Positions 34,811 through 43,805 are shown, counted from the stretch's first letter. The stretch is 52,458 nucleotides of DNA from an uncultured Eggerthella sp. (GCA_902464295.1 CABQIW010000010.1:1-52458), one strand, 5' to 3'. Program-made: numbers and translations. Notes: generated by a model not told the origin, from the letters alone.

Positions 34811-35746
34811 TCAATCACGTAACTCGCGGCCAGTGATCTCCAAGAACACATCGTTGAGCGTAGGCGGTTCAGCCCAAATGCGCCCCGGCTTGATACGTGC
34901 TGCTGAAAGAGCATCGAGCACGTCAGCCACATTGTGCTCAGCGTTCTCGCACACCACTTCTAACCGACCGCTTTCGTATTCCACGCGTAGCGCATGCGGA
35001 AGCGACCGCAACTTGATGAGCGCCGCCTCGGAAACGTCTGCTTCGATGATGATCTTCTCGCCTGCAGCAACGAGCGCTTTGAGCTCCTCGTTCGTGCCGC
35101 ATGCGAGCGTGTGCCCTTTGTCCATGATCATGATGCGCGTACAGATCTCTTCGACCTCTTCCATGTAGTGACTCGTATAGACGATGGTCGACCCTTCGGC
35201 ATTCATCTGCTTGATGCCATCGAGGATCGATGCACGGCTCTGCGGATCGACCGCCACGGTGGGTTCATCGAGAAAGATGAGCTCAGGACGATGCGCGATG
35301 CCGCAAGCTATATTGAGGCGCCGCAAAAGACCACCGGACAGCTTCTTAGGACGTGCGCGGGTGTAATCCTCAAGCCCGACGAATTCGATGGCGCGCTTCA
35401 CCAACTGCTTGCGCTCTGCCGCATCTGAAACATACAAGCTGCAGAAGTAATCGATGTTCTGCTGTACGCTCAACTCTTCGAATACCGCGATGTTCTGTGG
35501 CACGATGCCGATGCGCCGCTTCAGATCGTAGCGCGTTTGTGTCATCGGCTGTCCGAATAGGCAGATCTCACCGCGATCGTAGGTGAGCAACTGCAAGATG
35601 CAATTGATAGCGGTCGTCTTTCCGCTGCCGTTCGGTCCAAGCAAGCCGAAGATCTCGCCCGGCGCGATCTTGAGCGTGAAGTGATCGAGCGCCACCGCGC
35701 TTCCGTAGCGTTTAACAAGGTCCTTGACGGATACGATCGGTTCCAC
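34811..35746 (-). CDS. ABC transporter ATP-binding protein (ABC-2/NatA-DrrA type)
   Basis: The product is 311 residues from the GTG at 35746. It has Walker A GPNGSGKT, Q-loop IVPQNIAVFEEL, signature KLSGGLLRRL, Walker B LIFLDEPTVAVDP and H-loop YTSHYMEE. A C-terminal domain of about 90 residues follows, as in DrrA-like drug and antibiotic exporters, ending PPTLNDVFLEITGREL. The start is chosen because AGAGGA stands seven bases before the GTG; the longer frame to 35812 lacks a site. It leads the export operon and is divergent from the LuxR regulator. Confidence 0.92.
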   Translation of the reverse strand: MEPIVSVKDLVKRYGSAVALDHFTLKIAPGEIFGLLGPNGSGKTTAINCILQLLTYDRGEICLFGQPMTQTRYDLKRRIGIVPQNIAVFEELSVQQNIDYFCSLYVSDAAERKQLVKRAIEFVGLEDYTRARPKKLSGGLLRRLNIACGIAHRPELIFLDEPTVAVDPQSRASILDGIKQMNAEGSTIVYTSHYMEEVEEICTRIMIMDKGHTLACGTNEELKALVAAGEKIIIEADVSEAALIKLRSLPHALRVEYESGRLEVVCENAEHNVADVLDALSAARIKPGRIWAEPPTLNDVFLEITGRELRD

Positions 35747-35880
35747 GGGATTCCTCTTTCTTCCTACAAAAAACGATAGCGCCTTCCTCGCGCGAACAGG
35801 GCTGCGGCTCATGCGAGAGAATGCACGCTATACGCACAAAAGCCACGTTCATCATCTCTCAAGCCGCAGCTCTTGAGAAT

Positions 35881-35894
35881 ATGACATTTGTCAT
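35881..35894. promoter_or_regulatory. 14-bp palindrome in the divergent control region
   Basis: ATGACATTTGTCAT is a perfect inverted repeat (ATGACA/TGTCAT with a TT centre). It lies between the ABC-2 ATPase gene and the LuxR gene and is the most obvious operator candidate for the regulator, although this rests on symmetry and position alone. Confidence 0.4.
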
Positions 35895-35970
35895 CCATAG
35901 GAAGAAACCGAAGATGAACAGGGATTTTCTGCAAAACAGAGAAGACCGCCACAAACGCTACAATAAGGGC

Positions 35971-36759
35971 ATGAGAAATTTCGTCGATGAAATAGTGCTG
36001 GCCATTCTCTGCTGCCTGTTCTCACTTCTTGCGAGCAAGAGCGATCTTGCCATCGTGGGAGTACTCGCGGCCGTGGTGCTGATCTCTATCTGCGCCTATG
36101 CGAACAAGCCCGTGCGGATAAGCGCACAAGTCCTTTTCTATCTCTGCGCGATCATGATCGGCGAAGTTTTCTTCTACCTACCCGTAGTGGTCTATCTTGC
36201 CCTGCGCGAACGCTCGTGGCTCGTTCGCCTGCTCTGGATCGCACCCCTTGTGGGCGTGATAGCCTTGAACGCTTTTGGCGTAGCAGGGTCATACGGCATC
36301 GGCCTTCAATTACAGGGCTCCCTTATTGCGGCAGGACTTGCTGCGCTCGGTATAGCGGGCGCTTTTGAAGCGGTGATGGGCATCGAGGTGCTCTTGTGTG
36401 CGATCGCGGTCGTTCTTGCGGTGCGCAACTTGCGCGAGACGAGCGAGCGCGAAGCATACCGTTTCGCCTATGACGACCTGCGCGAAGGCTATCTTTCGCT
36501 CATGCAGGCTACTGCGCAAAGCGCCGAAGAAGACCGTGAGACCGCGCAGCTGATCGCGCACGAGGCCGAGCGTTTCGCCGACTTGACCGAGCGCGAACTG
36601 AGCGTCGTTCGCCTTGTGGCACAGGGTATGGACAATCGCGAGATCGCAAGCACGCTCTTTCTTTCTGAAGGAACCGTGCGCAACCACATCAGCGCGATCC
36701 TCTCGAAAAAAGCACTCTCCAACCGCACGCAGATCGCGGTGCTCTACTACCGCGGCTAG
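35971..36759 (+). CDS. membrane-anchored LuxR-family one-component regulator
   Basis: From the ATG at 35971 the protein has 262 residues. Six or so hydrophobic helices (about 5-150) are followed by a charged helical linker (about 155-198, REAYRFAYDDLREGYLSLMQA) and a C-terminal LuxR-type HTH (LTERELSVVRLVAQGMDNREIASTLFLSEGTVRNHISAI). The membrane part plus linker looks like the input half of a histidine kinase, but no kinase domain remains. It probably senses a membrane signal and controls the divergent ABC-2 operon. TACAAT at 35959-35964 would start transcription on the ATG; upstream ATGs at 35914 (with GGAAG) and 35881 are alternatives. Confidence 0.82.
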   Translation: MRNFVDEIVLAILCCLFSLLASKSDLAIVGVLAAVVLISICAYANKPVRISAQVLFYLCAIMIGEVFFYLPVVVYLALRERSWLVRLLWIAPLVGVIALNAFGVAGSYGIGLQLQGSLIAAGLAALGIAGAFEAVMGIEVLLCAIAVVLAVRNLRETSEREAYRFAYDDLREGYLSLMQATAQSAEEDRETAQLIAHEAERFADLTERELSVVRLVAQGMDNREIASTLFLSEGTVRNHISAILSKKALSNRTQIAVLYYRG

Positions 36760-36798
36760 CACGAAACACCCTAGCCATACACAAAAGCTACACCAATG

Positions 36799-36826
36799 TT
36801 GCTTCCCACAGCACTGGTGCTACTAT
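36799..36826 (+). promoter_or_regulatory. promoter of the MFS gene, probably leaderless
   Basis: TTGCTT (36799-36804), a 16-bp spacer and TACTAT (36821-36826) preceded by TGC form a good extended -10 promoter. The start point falls at or next to the ATG at 36834, and no ribosome binding site exists. Confidence 0.6.
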
Positions 36827-36833
36827 AGCGTGC

Positions 36834-38120
36834 ATGAATGAAACCATGTCGAACAGCACACCGGCAAAATCTCCTCATGCGAAGGATGCGAAGCACAAGA
36901 TAGCGCATCGCAGCATGCTCTGCTTCGTGCTGTTCGTGCTGCTCGGGTTCTCGCTCGGTTGTTCGGAGTTCGTGGTCATCGGCATCGAACCTGAGCTCGC
37001 TGAGCATTACAACTGCTCGATCGCACGCATTGGAGAGTTGATCAGCCTCTTTGCGCTCGCTTACGCTATCGCGACTCCGCTGCTCTCGATCTTCACCGGG
37101 TCGTTTCGGCGCTCGACCATTCTGGTGATCTATCTTGCGATCTTCGTGGTGAGCAACTTCGTTTCTGCCACCGCACCCACCTATGAAGTGCTGCTCGTCT
37201 CGCGTATCGTGATGGGCGCGGTCTCTGGTCCGCTGCTCGCCGTTGCTACCACCTACGTGCCTGACTTGCTGGGCACCAATCGTTCGTCGATCGGCATCTC
37301 GATCATCTATGCGGCCTTTTCTATCGCGCTCGTGCTCGCAACGAGCGCGGGACGCTTCATCGTCGAATACCTCACCTGGCAGGTGGCGATGGATGCTGCC
37401 TTCATCTTCGCGCTCGTATCCGCTGTGCTGCTCACGATCTTCGTGCCGCACGAAGCATCCCCGCACAGAGAAAGCCCCACGCAAAAACGCTCCGCTCTTG
37501 CCTCTCTGCGCGAACAAGTACTTCTCTTCAAGGAACCACCCATCATCTTCGGCGTACTCCTCTTCACCTTCGGCGTGGGAGCAGTCTACACCTTCTATGG
37601 CTACGTTGCTCCCTACCTCGAAACCTATCTTGGATTCCCACCTGCCCAATCAGGTCTCATCTTGCTTGCCTTTGGCATCATCTGCATCGTGTCCGATCTG
37701 ATCTCGGGCGTGGTGGATGTGCGCGCAGGCATGAAGCCCATTCCTGCGATGCTGCTCGCGCTCGGGCTCGCCCTTTTTGCGCTCTGGTTCTGCAAGACGA
37801 ATAGTGCGCTTGCGCTCGTGCCCATCTTCCTTATCGCGCTGCTCATGTACAGCTTCTCGATCTCGTGCATCACGATGTTCATGGGTGTAGCGCGCAAGCG
37901 CCATCCACGCGCGCTCGTGCTTGCTGCCTCCATCGAACCCACCTCGTTCAACATCGGCATCGCCTTCGGCACGCTTGTGGGAGGCCTTGTCGTGACGCAC
38001 GCAGGACTCGGGGAAGTCGGTCTTGTAGGCGGCATCTTAGGGGTTCTCTCTTGCATCTGCGCAGCGATCGCACGACGCTTCTGGCAGCGCATGCAGGATT
38101 CTTCGCCGGATCGCTCCTAG
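36834..38120 (+). CDS. MFS efflux transporter (AraJ/DHA1-like)
   Basis: A 428-residue protein with twelve predicted helices. A polar N-terminus of about 28 residues leads into FVLFVLLGFSLGCSEFVVIGIEPELAE, a typical first-helix region of the sugar-efflux/AraJ branch. The helix 2-3 loop has the short basic FTGSFRRS, and helix 5 contains the GRF element. It may export drugs or sugars. It appears to be translated from a leaderless message. A cut paralogue remains at 32140-32274 on the far side of the ABC-2 operon. Confidence 0.9.
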   Translation: MNETMSNSTPAKSPHAKDAKHKIAHRSMLCFVLFVLLGFSLGCSEFVVIGIEPELAEHYNCSIARIGELISLFALAYAIATPLLSIFTGSFRRSTILVIYLAIFVVSNFVSATAPTYEVLLVSRIVMGAVSGPLLAVATTYVPDLLGTNRSSIGISIIYAAFSIALVLATSAGRFIVEYLTWQVAMDAAFIFALVSAVLLTIFVPHEASPHRESPTQKRSALASLREQVLLFKEPPIIFGVLLFTFGVGAVYTFYGYVAPYLETYLGFPPAQSGLILLAFGIICIVSDLISGVVDVRAGMKPIPAMLLALGLALFALWFCKTNSALALVPIFLIALLMYSFSISCITMFMGVARKRHPRALVLAASIEPTSFNIGIAFGTLVGGLVVTHAGLGEVGLVGGILGVLSCICAAIARRFWQRMQDSSPDRS

Positions 38121-38204
38121 CCTTCTGTCGGTTCCGTTACAGAACAGCGAACGCTTGGCATCGGATCGAGCCGCAGGGCCCCAAGCAGGCTCAAGACGGG
38201 TGTT

Positions 38205-38213
38205 TGCTATAAT
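38205..38213 (+). promoter_or_regulatory. extended -10 promoter of ackA
   Basis: TGC followed by a consensus TATAAT (38208-38213) stands 55 bases before the ackA ATG. No -35 match is seen, which is acceptable for an extended -10 promoter. Confidence 0.6.
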
Positions 38214-38268
38214 GTTTCCCGATCTTTTCTTGAACATTTTGTTCACAACCCCCGAAAAGGAGAAGCCC

Positions 38269-39486
38269 ATGCGCGTGCTCGTGGTGAATGCAGGAAGCTC
38301 TTCGCTCAAAAGCCAGCTGATCGAAACCGATGGCAAGGTAACGCTGATGAAATGCCTTGCTGAAAAGGTCGGCACGCCAGGCGCATTCATGAACGTTTCG
38401 TTCGCCCCCGATTTCCAAAAGACCACCTATAACGTGGCTAATATGCCCGTGCAGGAATGCCTCGCCAAGCTGCTCGACATCCTCGTGGACGATCCCGAGT
38501 CTCCCATCAACAGCCTTTCGCAGATCGACGCAATCGGCAACCGCGTGGTGGCCGGCGGCGAATACTTCACGCGCTCGGTCATCATCGATGAGGCCGTGCG
38601 CGAGAAGCTCGCCATCTGCGAGGAGCTCGCACCGCTCCACAACCCTCCCGCCGATGCCTGCATCGACCTCATGCGCGAAGCTATGCCCAACACCCCTCAG
38701 GTCGCGGTCTTCGACACCGCTTTCCACGCGACCATGCCAGCGAAAGCCTACATGTACCCCCTGCCGCGTGAATACTACGAGAAATACCGCATTCGTCGCT
38801 ATGGCGCACACGGAACGAGCCATCGTTATGCCGCGCAACAAGCCGCGAACCTGCTCGGACGACCCCTGCGTGATCTAGGCCTTATCACCTGCCATCTGGG
38901 CAATGGCGGATCGATCACGGCGGTGAACCATGGCAAATCGATCGATACCTCCATGGGCTTCACTCCGCTCGAGGGTCTTATGATGGGCACGCGCTCGGGC
39001 TCCATCGATCCGGCTATCGTTACCTACCTCATGCGCCGCGAGCACAAATCCTTCGACGAGATGGATGCGATCCTAAACAAGGAAAGCGGCATCTTGGGCG
39101 TATCGGGCGTATCGGCTGACATGCGCGATGTGCTTGCCGCTGCGGCAGCGGGCAACGAGCTTGCCGATCTTGCGATCGATATGTATGTCTACCGCATTCA
39201 GAAGGCCATCGGCGGCTATTACGCTGCCATGACGCGCACCGATGCGGTGGTCATGACCGCAGGCATTGGCGAAAACTCCGCTGAACTGCGCGAACGCATC
39301 TTCGCGGGCCTTGCCCACATGGGCATGATCCTCGACCATGAGCGCAACGATGTTACCGGTCAGATCGGCGTGAACCGCATCATCTCGATCGACGATAGCC
39401 CGATCAAGATCTGCGTGGTCACTACCGATGAAGAGGTGCGTATCGCACGCGAGACCGATAATCTCGTCGGACAACTGCACGAATAG
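38269..39486 (+). CDS. ackA: acetate kinase
   Basis: The enzyme makes ATP and acetate from acetyl phosphate, an energy-yielding step of anaerobic metabolism. At 405 residues it has the family's usual length. Motifs include the N-terminal VLVVNAGSSSLKS, the DTAFHATMP segment with the catalytic Asp, RRYGAHGTSHRY, the ATP site HLGNGGSITAV and GMMMGTRSG-like LMMGTRSGSIDP, and FTAGIGEN-like MTAGIGENS. AAGGAG six bases before the ATG fixes the start; the longer frame from 38155 is upstream leader. No phosphotransacetylase gene is adjacent. Confidence 0.97.
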   Translation: MRVLVVNAGSSSLKSQLIETDGKVTLMKCLAEKVGTPGAFMNVSFAPDFQKTTYNVANMPVQECLAKLLDILVDDPESPINSLSQIDAIGNRVVAGGEYFTRSVIIDEAVREKLAICEELAPLHNPPADACIDLMREAMPNTPQVAVFDTAFHATMPAKAYMYPLPREYYEKYRIRRYGAHGTSHRYAAQQAANLLGRPLRDLGLITCHLGNGGSITAVNHGKSIDTSMGFTPLEGLMMGTRSGSIDPAIVTYLMRREHKSFDEMDAILNKESGILGVSGVSADMRDVLAAAAAGNELADLAIDMYVYRIQKAIGGYYAAMTRTDAVVMTAGIGENSAELRERIFAGLAHMGMILDHERNDVTGQIGVNRIISIDDSPIKICVVTTDEEVRIARETDNLVGQLHE

Positions 39487-39635
39487 AGGCGCTCCCCTCC
39501 TTCACAGGAAAAGAGCGCTCGCGAGCGCCGTACGTCCTTTCAAATACTGAATAAGAACCTCCACCCATCTATCGCGCTAAAGTCAAAAGTGCGCGCGATA
39601 ATAAAACGAGCATAAGAGCGCGAGGAAGGAACCTA

Positions 39636-40844
39636 ATGAACGACACCGCATCCCTTTTCGATACCGACGCACTGCTTTCCGACGGGATCAAATCGACTCC
39701 TCCTTCCTTTGTTCGCAGCATCCTCAAAGCGGCATCCGACCCGAACGTGACCTCGTTCGCGGGTGGACTGCCCAACCCCATCTCGTTTCCCGAAGACGAG
39801 CTTTTGAAATCGATGGAACGCGTGGTGGCCGAACAAGGCCCGAACGCCTTCCAGTATTCCTCGACCGCAGGCATCGATGAACTCCGCCAATGGGTCGCCG
39901 ATCGTTACAACAAGCGCTTCGGCACCGACTATGTGCTCGATGACGTGCTCATCACCACCGGCTCGCAGCAGATCCTCGATCTGCTCGGCAAGGTGCTGCT
40001 CGATAAGGGCGACGGCGTGATCGTGGAGAATCCCACCTATCTTGCTGCCATCCAAGCCTTCGCGCTTCAGCAGCCAGTGTTCCGTGGGGTCGAGCTCACG
40101 AACGAAGGGCTCAATATCGACGAGCTGAACGCGGCGCTCGATGCGGGTGCGAAGATGATCTACCTTATCCCGAACTTCCAGAATCCCACGGGCCTTACCT
40201 ATACGGCCGAGAACCGCGAAGCGGTGCGCGAGGCCCTCTCGAAGCACAACATCGTGGTCGTGGAAGATGATCCTTATGGCGAATTGCGCTTCGAAGGTGA
40301 ATCGCTGCCTTATATCGGTGCGACGAACCATCCTCATGGCGTGGTCATGGGATCCTTCTCCAAGACCGTCACGCCCGGTTTCCGCATGGGATACCTGCTC
40401 ACGAAAGATCATGATCTCCTGCGCAACATCTCAACGGCAAAAGAGGCAGCTGACCTGCACACCAACGTGTTCGCCCAGTACGTTATCTACGACTACCTCA
40501 TGCACAATGAGCTCGACGAGCACCTTACCAAGATCCGCGAGCTCTATCGCAGCCAGGCAGGTGCCATGGTCGATGCCATGAAAGAGTTCTTCCCTGCGGA
40601 GGTCGAATTCACCATCCCTGAAGGCGGCATGTTCCTCTGGGTAACGCTTCCTGAAGGAATCTTCGCGATGGACCTGTTCGACAAGGCACTCGAGCAAAAC
40701 GTCGCCTTCGTTCCCGGCGATCCGTTCTATGCGGAAGGCGGCAAGCGCTCCACGCTGCGCTTGAACTTCACGAACGCCGACGAGGAGACCATCCGCTCGG
40801 GCATCAAGCGCCTTGCTGAAGTGATCGAAGCCGAGCTCGCCTAG
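39636..40844 (+). CDS. PLP-dependent class I/II aminotransferase (2-aminoadipate/LysN-like)
   Basis: A 402-residue fold-type I aminotransferase of the KAT/LysN-like branch. The start SFAGGLPNPISFP is typical of the group. PLP-binding features are TTGSQQILDL, NFQNPTGLT, EDDPYGELRF with its Asp, and the Schiff-base Lys in GSFSKTVTPGFRMGY. The C-terminal substrate arginine lies in STLRLNFTNAD. The family acts on 2-aminoadipate, aromatic or branched-chain amino acids, so the precise substrate is open. GAGGAAGGA precedes the ATG. Confidence 0.92.
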   Translation: MNDTASLFDTDALLSDGIKSTPPSFVRSILKAASDPNVTSFAGGLPNPISFPEDELLKSMERVVAEQGPNAFQYSSTAGIDELRQWVADRYNKRFGTDYVLDDVLITTGSQQILDLLGKVLLDKGDGVIVENPTYLAAIQAFALQQPVFRGVELTNEGLNIDELNAALDAGAKMIYLIPNFQNPTGLTYTAENREAVREALSKHNIVVVEDDPYGELRFEGESLPYIGATNHPHGVVMGSFSKTVTPGFRMGYLLTKDHDLLRNISTAKEAADLHTNVFAQYVIYDYLMHNELDEHLTKIRELYRSQAGAMVDAMKEFFPAEVEFTIPEGGMFLWVTLPEGIFAMDLFDKALEQNVAFVPGDPFYAEGGKRSTLRLNFTNADEETIRSGIKRLAEVIEAELA

Positions 40845-40888
40845 CTGCTTCTCCCTTGCGCTCGCTCCTATGAGCCTGCTTGAAACTA

Positions 40889-40916
40889 GAACATCTGTTC
40901 GTTTGTGTGCTATACT
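40889..40916 (+). promoter_or_regulatory. SOS (LexA) box and promoter of the Y-family polymerase gene
   Basis: GAACATCTGTTC (40889-40900) matches the Gram-positive LexA box CGAACATATGTTCG in both arms. It lies over the -35 region; the -10 is TATACT (40911-40916) with an upstream TGC. Bound LexA would block the polymerase directly. The start point falls on the GTG at 40923. Confidence 0.8.
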
Positions 40917-40922
40917 GGGCGC

Positions 40923-42260
40923 GTGGGCGAAACACCAAGAACATACTGTTGCATCGATTTGAAGAGCTTCTATGCCAGCGTAGAATGCGTTGCTCGCAAG
41001 TGGGATCCGTTCGAGAAGAACCTTGTGGTTGCCGACCCTGAGCGCACCGAAAAGACCATCTGCCTAGCAGTCTCCCCTGCCATGAAAGCGCTCGGAGTGC
41101 CGGGGCGTTGTCGTGTGTTCGAGATCCCTGAAGGCATCGAGTACTTCATGGCAAAGCCACGCATGCGCCTCTACATGGAAGTTTCGGCAAAGATCGTTTC
41201 GATCTACTTGCGCTTCGTGAGCGCCGCCGACCTGCATGTTTATTCGATCGACGAATGCTTCATCGATCTCACGCCCTATCTTTCTCTCTATAAGACCAGC
41301 GCGAAAACCCTCGTTGATCGCATGCGCACTGCGGTCTATGAGGAAACGGGCATCACAGCCACTGCCGGCATCGGCCCGAACCTCTTCTTGGCGAAAGTGG
41401 CGCTCGACGTTACCGCAAAGCACTGCGAAGACGGCATCGGTGTGCTGGACGAAGAGAGCTTCAAGCAGCATATCTGGCATCACCGTCCCATCACCGATAT
41501 CTGGCAGATCGGACGCGGTATCGCCACGCGGCTCGCGCGCTTTGGCATTCGCGATCTTGAAGGGGTGGCCCACGCCGATATCGATCTGCTCTACCGAGAG
41601 TTCGGCGTGAATGCGGAATATCTGATCGACCACGCTTGGGGGCTTGAGCCCTGCACGATCGCCGAGATCAAGGCCTACGAACCTGAGAGCACCTCATTCG
41701 GCAATGGCCAGGTGCTCCCGTGCGACTACACCTTCGATGAGGCACGCATGGTGCTGCGCGAGATGGTCGACGAAACTGCACTGGAGCTCGTGGACAAGCA
41801 GGTGGTCACAAGTTCCGTGCACCTCTACATTGGCTATAAGAAAGATGATGGAGAGAAGCGCTCCCAAGAAAGCAGCAGCTTGACTTCGAAAGAGCGCACC
41901 GAGGCGAGCGCAGGCATGCGTGGCGGATCGCATACGAGCGTAAGCCACAAGCTTGGCTTTTCGACCAACTCCTTCAAAGAGCTCCTGCACATATTCGACG
42001 AGCTGTACTGCCAGCGCGTGCGGCACGACCTGCCCATTCGGCGCATCAACATCAGCTGTGGAAACCTGGAGCCCGAAGAATACGCCACACATACGCTCTT
42101 CAGCGACATCGAAGCCGAGGAAGAAGAACGCGCACAACAGGACGCGCTACTTGCGATAAAGCAGAGATTCGGCAAGGGCGCGGTCATGCGCGGTACTTCG
42201 TACAAGGAAAAAGCACGCGGACTTGAGCGCACGCATCTCGTAGGAGGACATAATGCCTAA
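40923..42260 (+). CDS. Y-family translesion DNA polymerase (UvrX/UmuC type)
   Basis: A 445-residue error-prone polymerase of the ImpB/MucB/SamB family. It has CIDLKSFYASVEC with the first catalytic Asp, YSIDECFIDL with the catalytic Asp-Glu pair, the helix-hairpin-helix TAGIGPNLFLAKVA, and a little-finger region to about 400. It bypasses lesions under SOS control, as the LexA box shows. Translation probably begins at GTG 40923 on a leaderless message; the frame can extend 18 bases upstream into the -10 box, which excludes that start. The stop overlaps the YolD-like gene by 8 bases. Confidence 0.93.
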   Translation: MGETPRTYCCIDLKSFYASVECVARKWDPFEKNLVVADPERTEKTICLAVSPAMKALGVPGRCRVFEIPEGIEYFMAKPRMRLYMEVSAKIVSIYLRFVSAADLHVYSIDECFIDLTPYLSLYKTSAKTLVDRMRTAVYEETGITATAGIGPNLFLAKVALDVTAKHCEDGIGVLDEESFKQHIWHHRPITDIWQIGRGIATRLARFGIRDLEGVAHADIDLLYREFGVNAEYLIDHAWGLEPCTIAEIKAYEPESTSFGNGQVLPCDYTFDEARMVLREMVDETALELVDKQVVTSSVHLYIGYKKDDGEKRSQESSSLTSKERTEASAGMRGGSHTSVSHKLGFSTNSFKELLHIFDELYCQRVRHDLPIRRINISCGNLEPEEYATHTLFSDIEAEEEERAQQDALLAIKQRFGKGAVMRGTSYKEKARGLERTHLVGGHNA

Positions 42261-42447
42261 CGAACTGCCCTATAGCGCACGCAACAGCGCCCATCCAGAA
42301 CGCTATATCTTAGGCAAGCCCCACCCCGATCGCGCGCGCCAATTCAAGCCTTTCGCCGCCTTGCGCGGTTATGAAGAACTGATCGAGCAAGTTATGGCAG
42401 AAGCAAACGAGCCCCACGATTTCGCAGAGCTCGAAGAATCTTGCTAA
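42253..42447 (+). CDS. YolD-like small protein
   Basis: A 64-residue protein with the signature DRARQFKPFAALRGYEELI, matching the QFxPFAALxGYD core of YolD-like proteins. These are usually encoded beside UvrX/YqjW polymerases in Firmicutes and are thought to act with them. AGGAGG five bases before the ATG gives a strong start. The gene is in the same SOS unit, overlapping the polymerase gene by 8 bases. Confidence 0.85.
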   Translation: MPNELPYSARNSAHPERYILGKPHPDRARQFKPFAALRGYEELIEQVMAEANEPHDFAELEESC

Positions 42448-42479
42448 AGGTGATGCCATACGGGGCGAGTCGTTCGTCA

Positions 42480-43805
42480 TCAATCATGCTTGCGTGAACG
42501 CATGAGGTAGAAGCCTAACAGCACCAGCGCAACAAGCGCAGTAGCTCCTGAGACCCAAGCGATGATCGGTACACCATCACCGGTCCTTGCGAGATTATCT
42601 GCCTCGTAGAGACTATCCCGATAGTCCGCAAGCGCTTGGTTGGCCTGTTCCTTGCTCACAGGGTTCGCGAGCATCTCGTCGGTAACGTCGAGCTCGCCGC
42701 GATCGACTTCATTACCCAAGAAATCATCTTTGGATTCATCGTCGTCGGTCACGCCATCAGGCAAGGTGGAGGTGATGTCATCCTTGTCGAAAGTATCATC
42801 GGAAGGAAGATCAGGCGAAGGCGTGCCAGCACCATTATCTCCACTGCCAGCGTCCCCGCTGCCCGTATCACCCTCATCTGCTGGCGGGATGATGTCATCA
42901 GGCACCTCAAGATCGTCAGGGAGCGTTGATGAAGTGGGGGTATAGAGCACGTTGATCACATTGTTATCTGGATCAGTGCCTAGGCGAATCTCAGCAGGAT
43001 AGGTATCGATCACATACATATCATCGAGCTTGTATTCATAGGCATCACCTTCAACGAGTTTGTCAAAACGCTGGTTTTCGAACGTCTCTGAACCCATCTT
43101 GATGAATTCAACATCATCGGGTGCCAGTGCTTCCGACCAGGTATCAGCAGTAAGATCAGCGCCGGTCATCACGTAGTAATTAACCGTGTATTCGCTGCTC
43201 CACTTCTTGATATAAATCAGATCGAAGGTGTTCTTGTTCGGGTCGGTCGTAACCGTAAGATTCAGCGGCCAACCGTCGAAGAAGAAATGCCCGGGAATAT
43301 CGACAACATAATTCCAGGCATTGAGCACATCGCCTTCTTTCATACCCGTGAGGACGCGTGTTCCCAGCACGCGACGACCCATTTCGTCAATGACCGCATC
43401 TGGTTCGTCATCGTAGTTCATGTATTCAAGATAACGAATGGTAACTGTGCAATCATCGCTGGGCGTGGTAGCTGCGGGGTTATCTTGCGCATTCTGCTCG
43501 TTTTCCTTTTCGAGCGTTGCAATGTTGGCATCGCTCAAGTTGCCCGTAGCGGTAAGGTCTTGTTCACCTTGCTGCTCGTTCGCAGCGCGCTCTTCTATGA
43601 TCGCTTCGACCTCTTCGATCGCTTGGTCACGCTGAGCAGTAACTTCTTCGATCACCTCGAGCGTTTCCGCGGATTCGGTATTTTCCGCCGAAGCCAAGAG
43701 CGGGCTTGAAAAAGCAAAGCAGACCGAAAGAGCGACGGTGCTGATTGCAAGAAGCGATGCGACGATGAACGAATGCTTATAGGTTCTTATTGCTTTACGA
43801 ATCAT
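42480..43805 (-). CDS. LPXTG-like cell-wall-anchored surface protein
   Basis: A 441-residue secreted protein. An N-terminal signal peptide (about 1-40, ending ...LLASAE), a glutamate-rich possibly coiled-coil stretch (about 45-110), two domains with MucBP-like strands (TVTIRYLEYMNYD and YTVNYYVMTGADL), and an acidic Gly/Ser/Asp/Pro linker (about 290-370) precede the sorting signal. That signal is LARTG followed by a hydrophobic helix and the basic tail RSRKHD. A class-E or variant sortase would attach it; no sortase gene lies in the window. MucBP-like domains suggest binding to host or microbial glycans. AAAGGAG precedes the ATG. Confidence 0.82.
   Translation of the reverse strand: MIRKAIRTYKHSFIVASLLAISTVALSVCFAFSSPLLASAENTESAETLEVIEEVTAQRDQAIEEVEAIIEERAANEQQGEQDLTATGNLSDANIATLEKENEQNAQDNPAATTPSDDCTVTIRYLEYMNYDDEPDAVIDEMGRRVLGTRVLTGMKEGDVLNAWNYVVDIPGHFFFDGWPLNLTVTTDPNKNTFDLIYIKKWSSEYTVNYYVMTGADLTADTWSEALAPDDVEFIKMGSETFENQRFDKLVEGDAYEYKLDDMYVIDTYPAEIRLGTDPDNNVINVLYTPTSSTLPDDLEVPDDIIPPADEGDTGSGDAGSGDNGAGTPSPDLPSDDTFDKDDITSTLPDGVTDDDESKDDFLGNEVDRGELDVTDEMLANPVSKEQANQALADYRDSLYEADNLARTGDGVPIIAWVSGATALVALVLLGFYLMRSRKHD

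Noticed and set aside
36771..37649. Minus-strand frame of 292 codons
   Set aside because: Antisense shadow of the MFS gene at 36834.
39515..39528. 14-bp palindrome GCGCTCGCGAGCGC after ackA
   Set aside because: GC-rich self-complementary words are common at this base composition; no T-run, so not called as a terminator.
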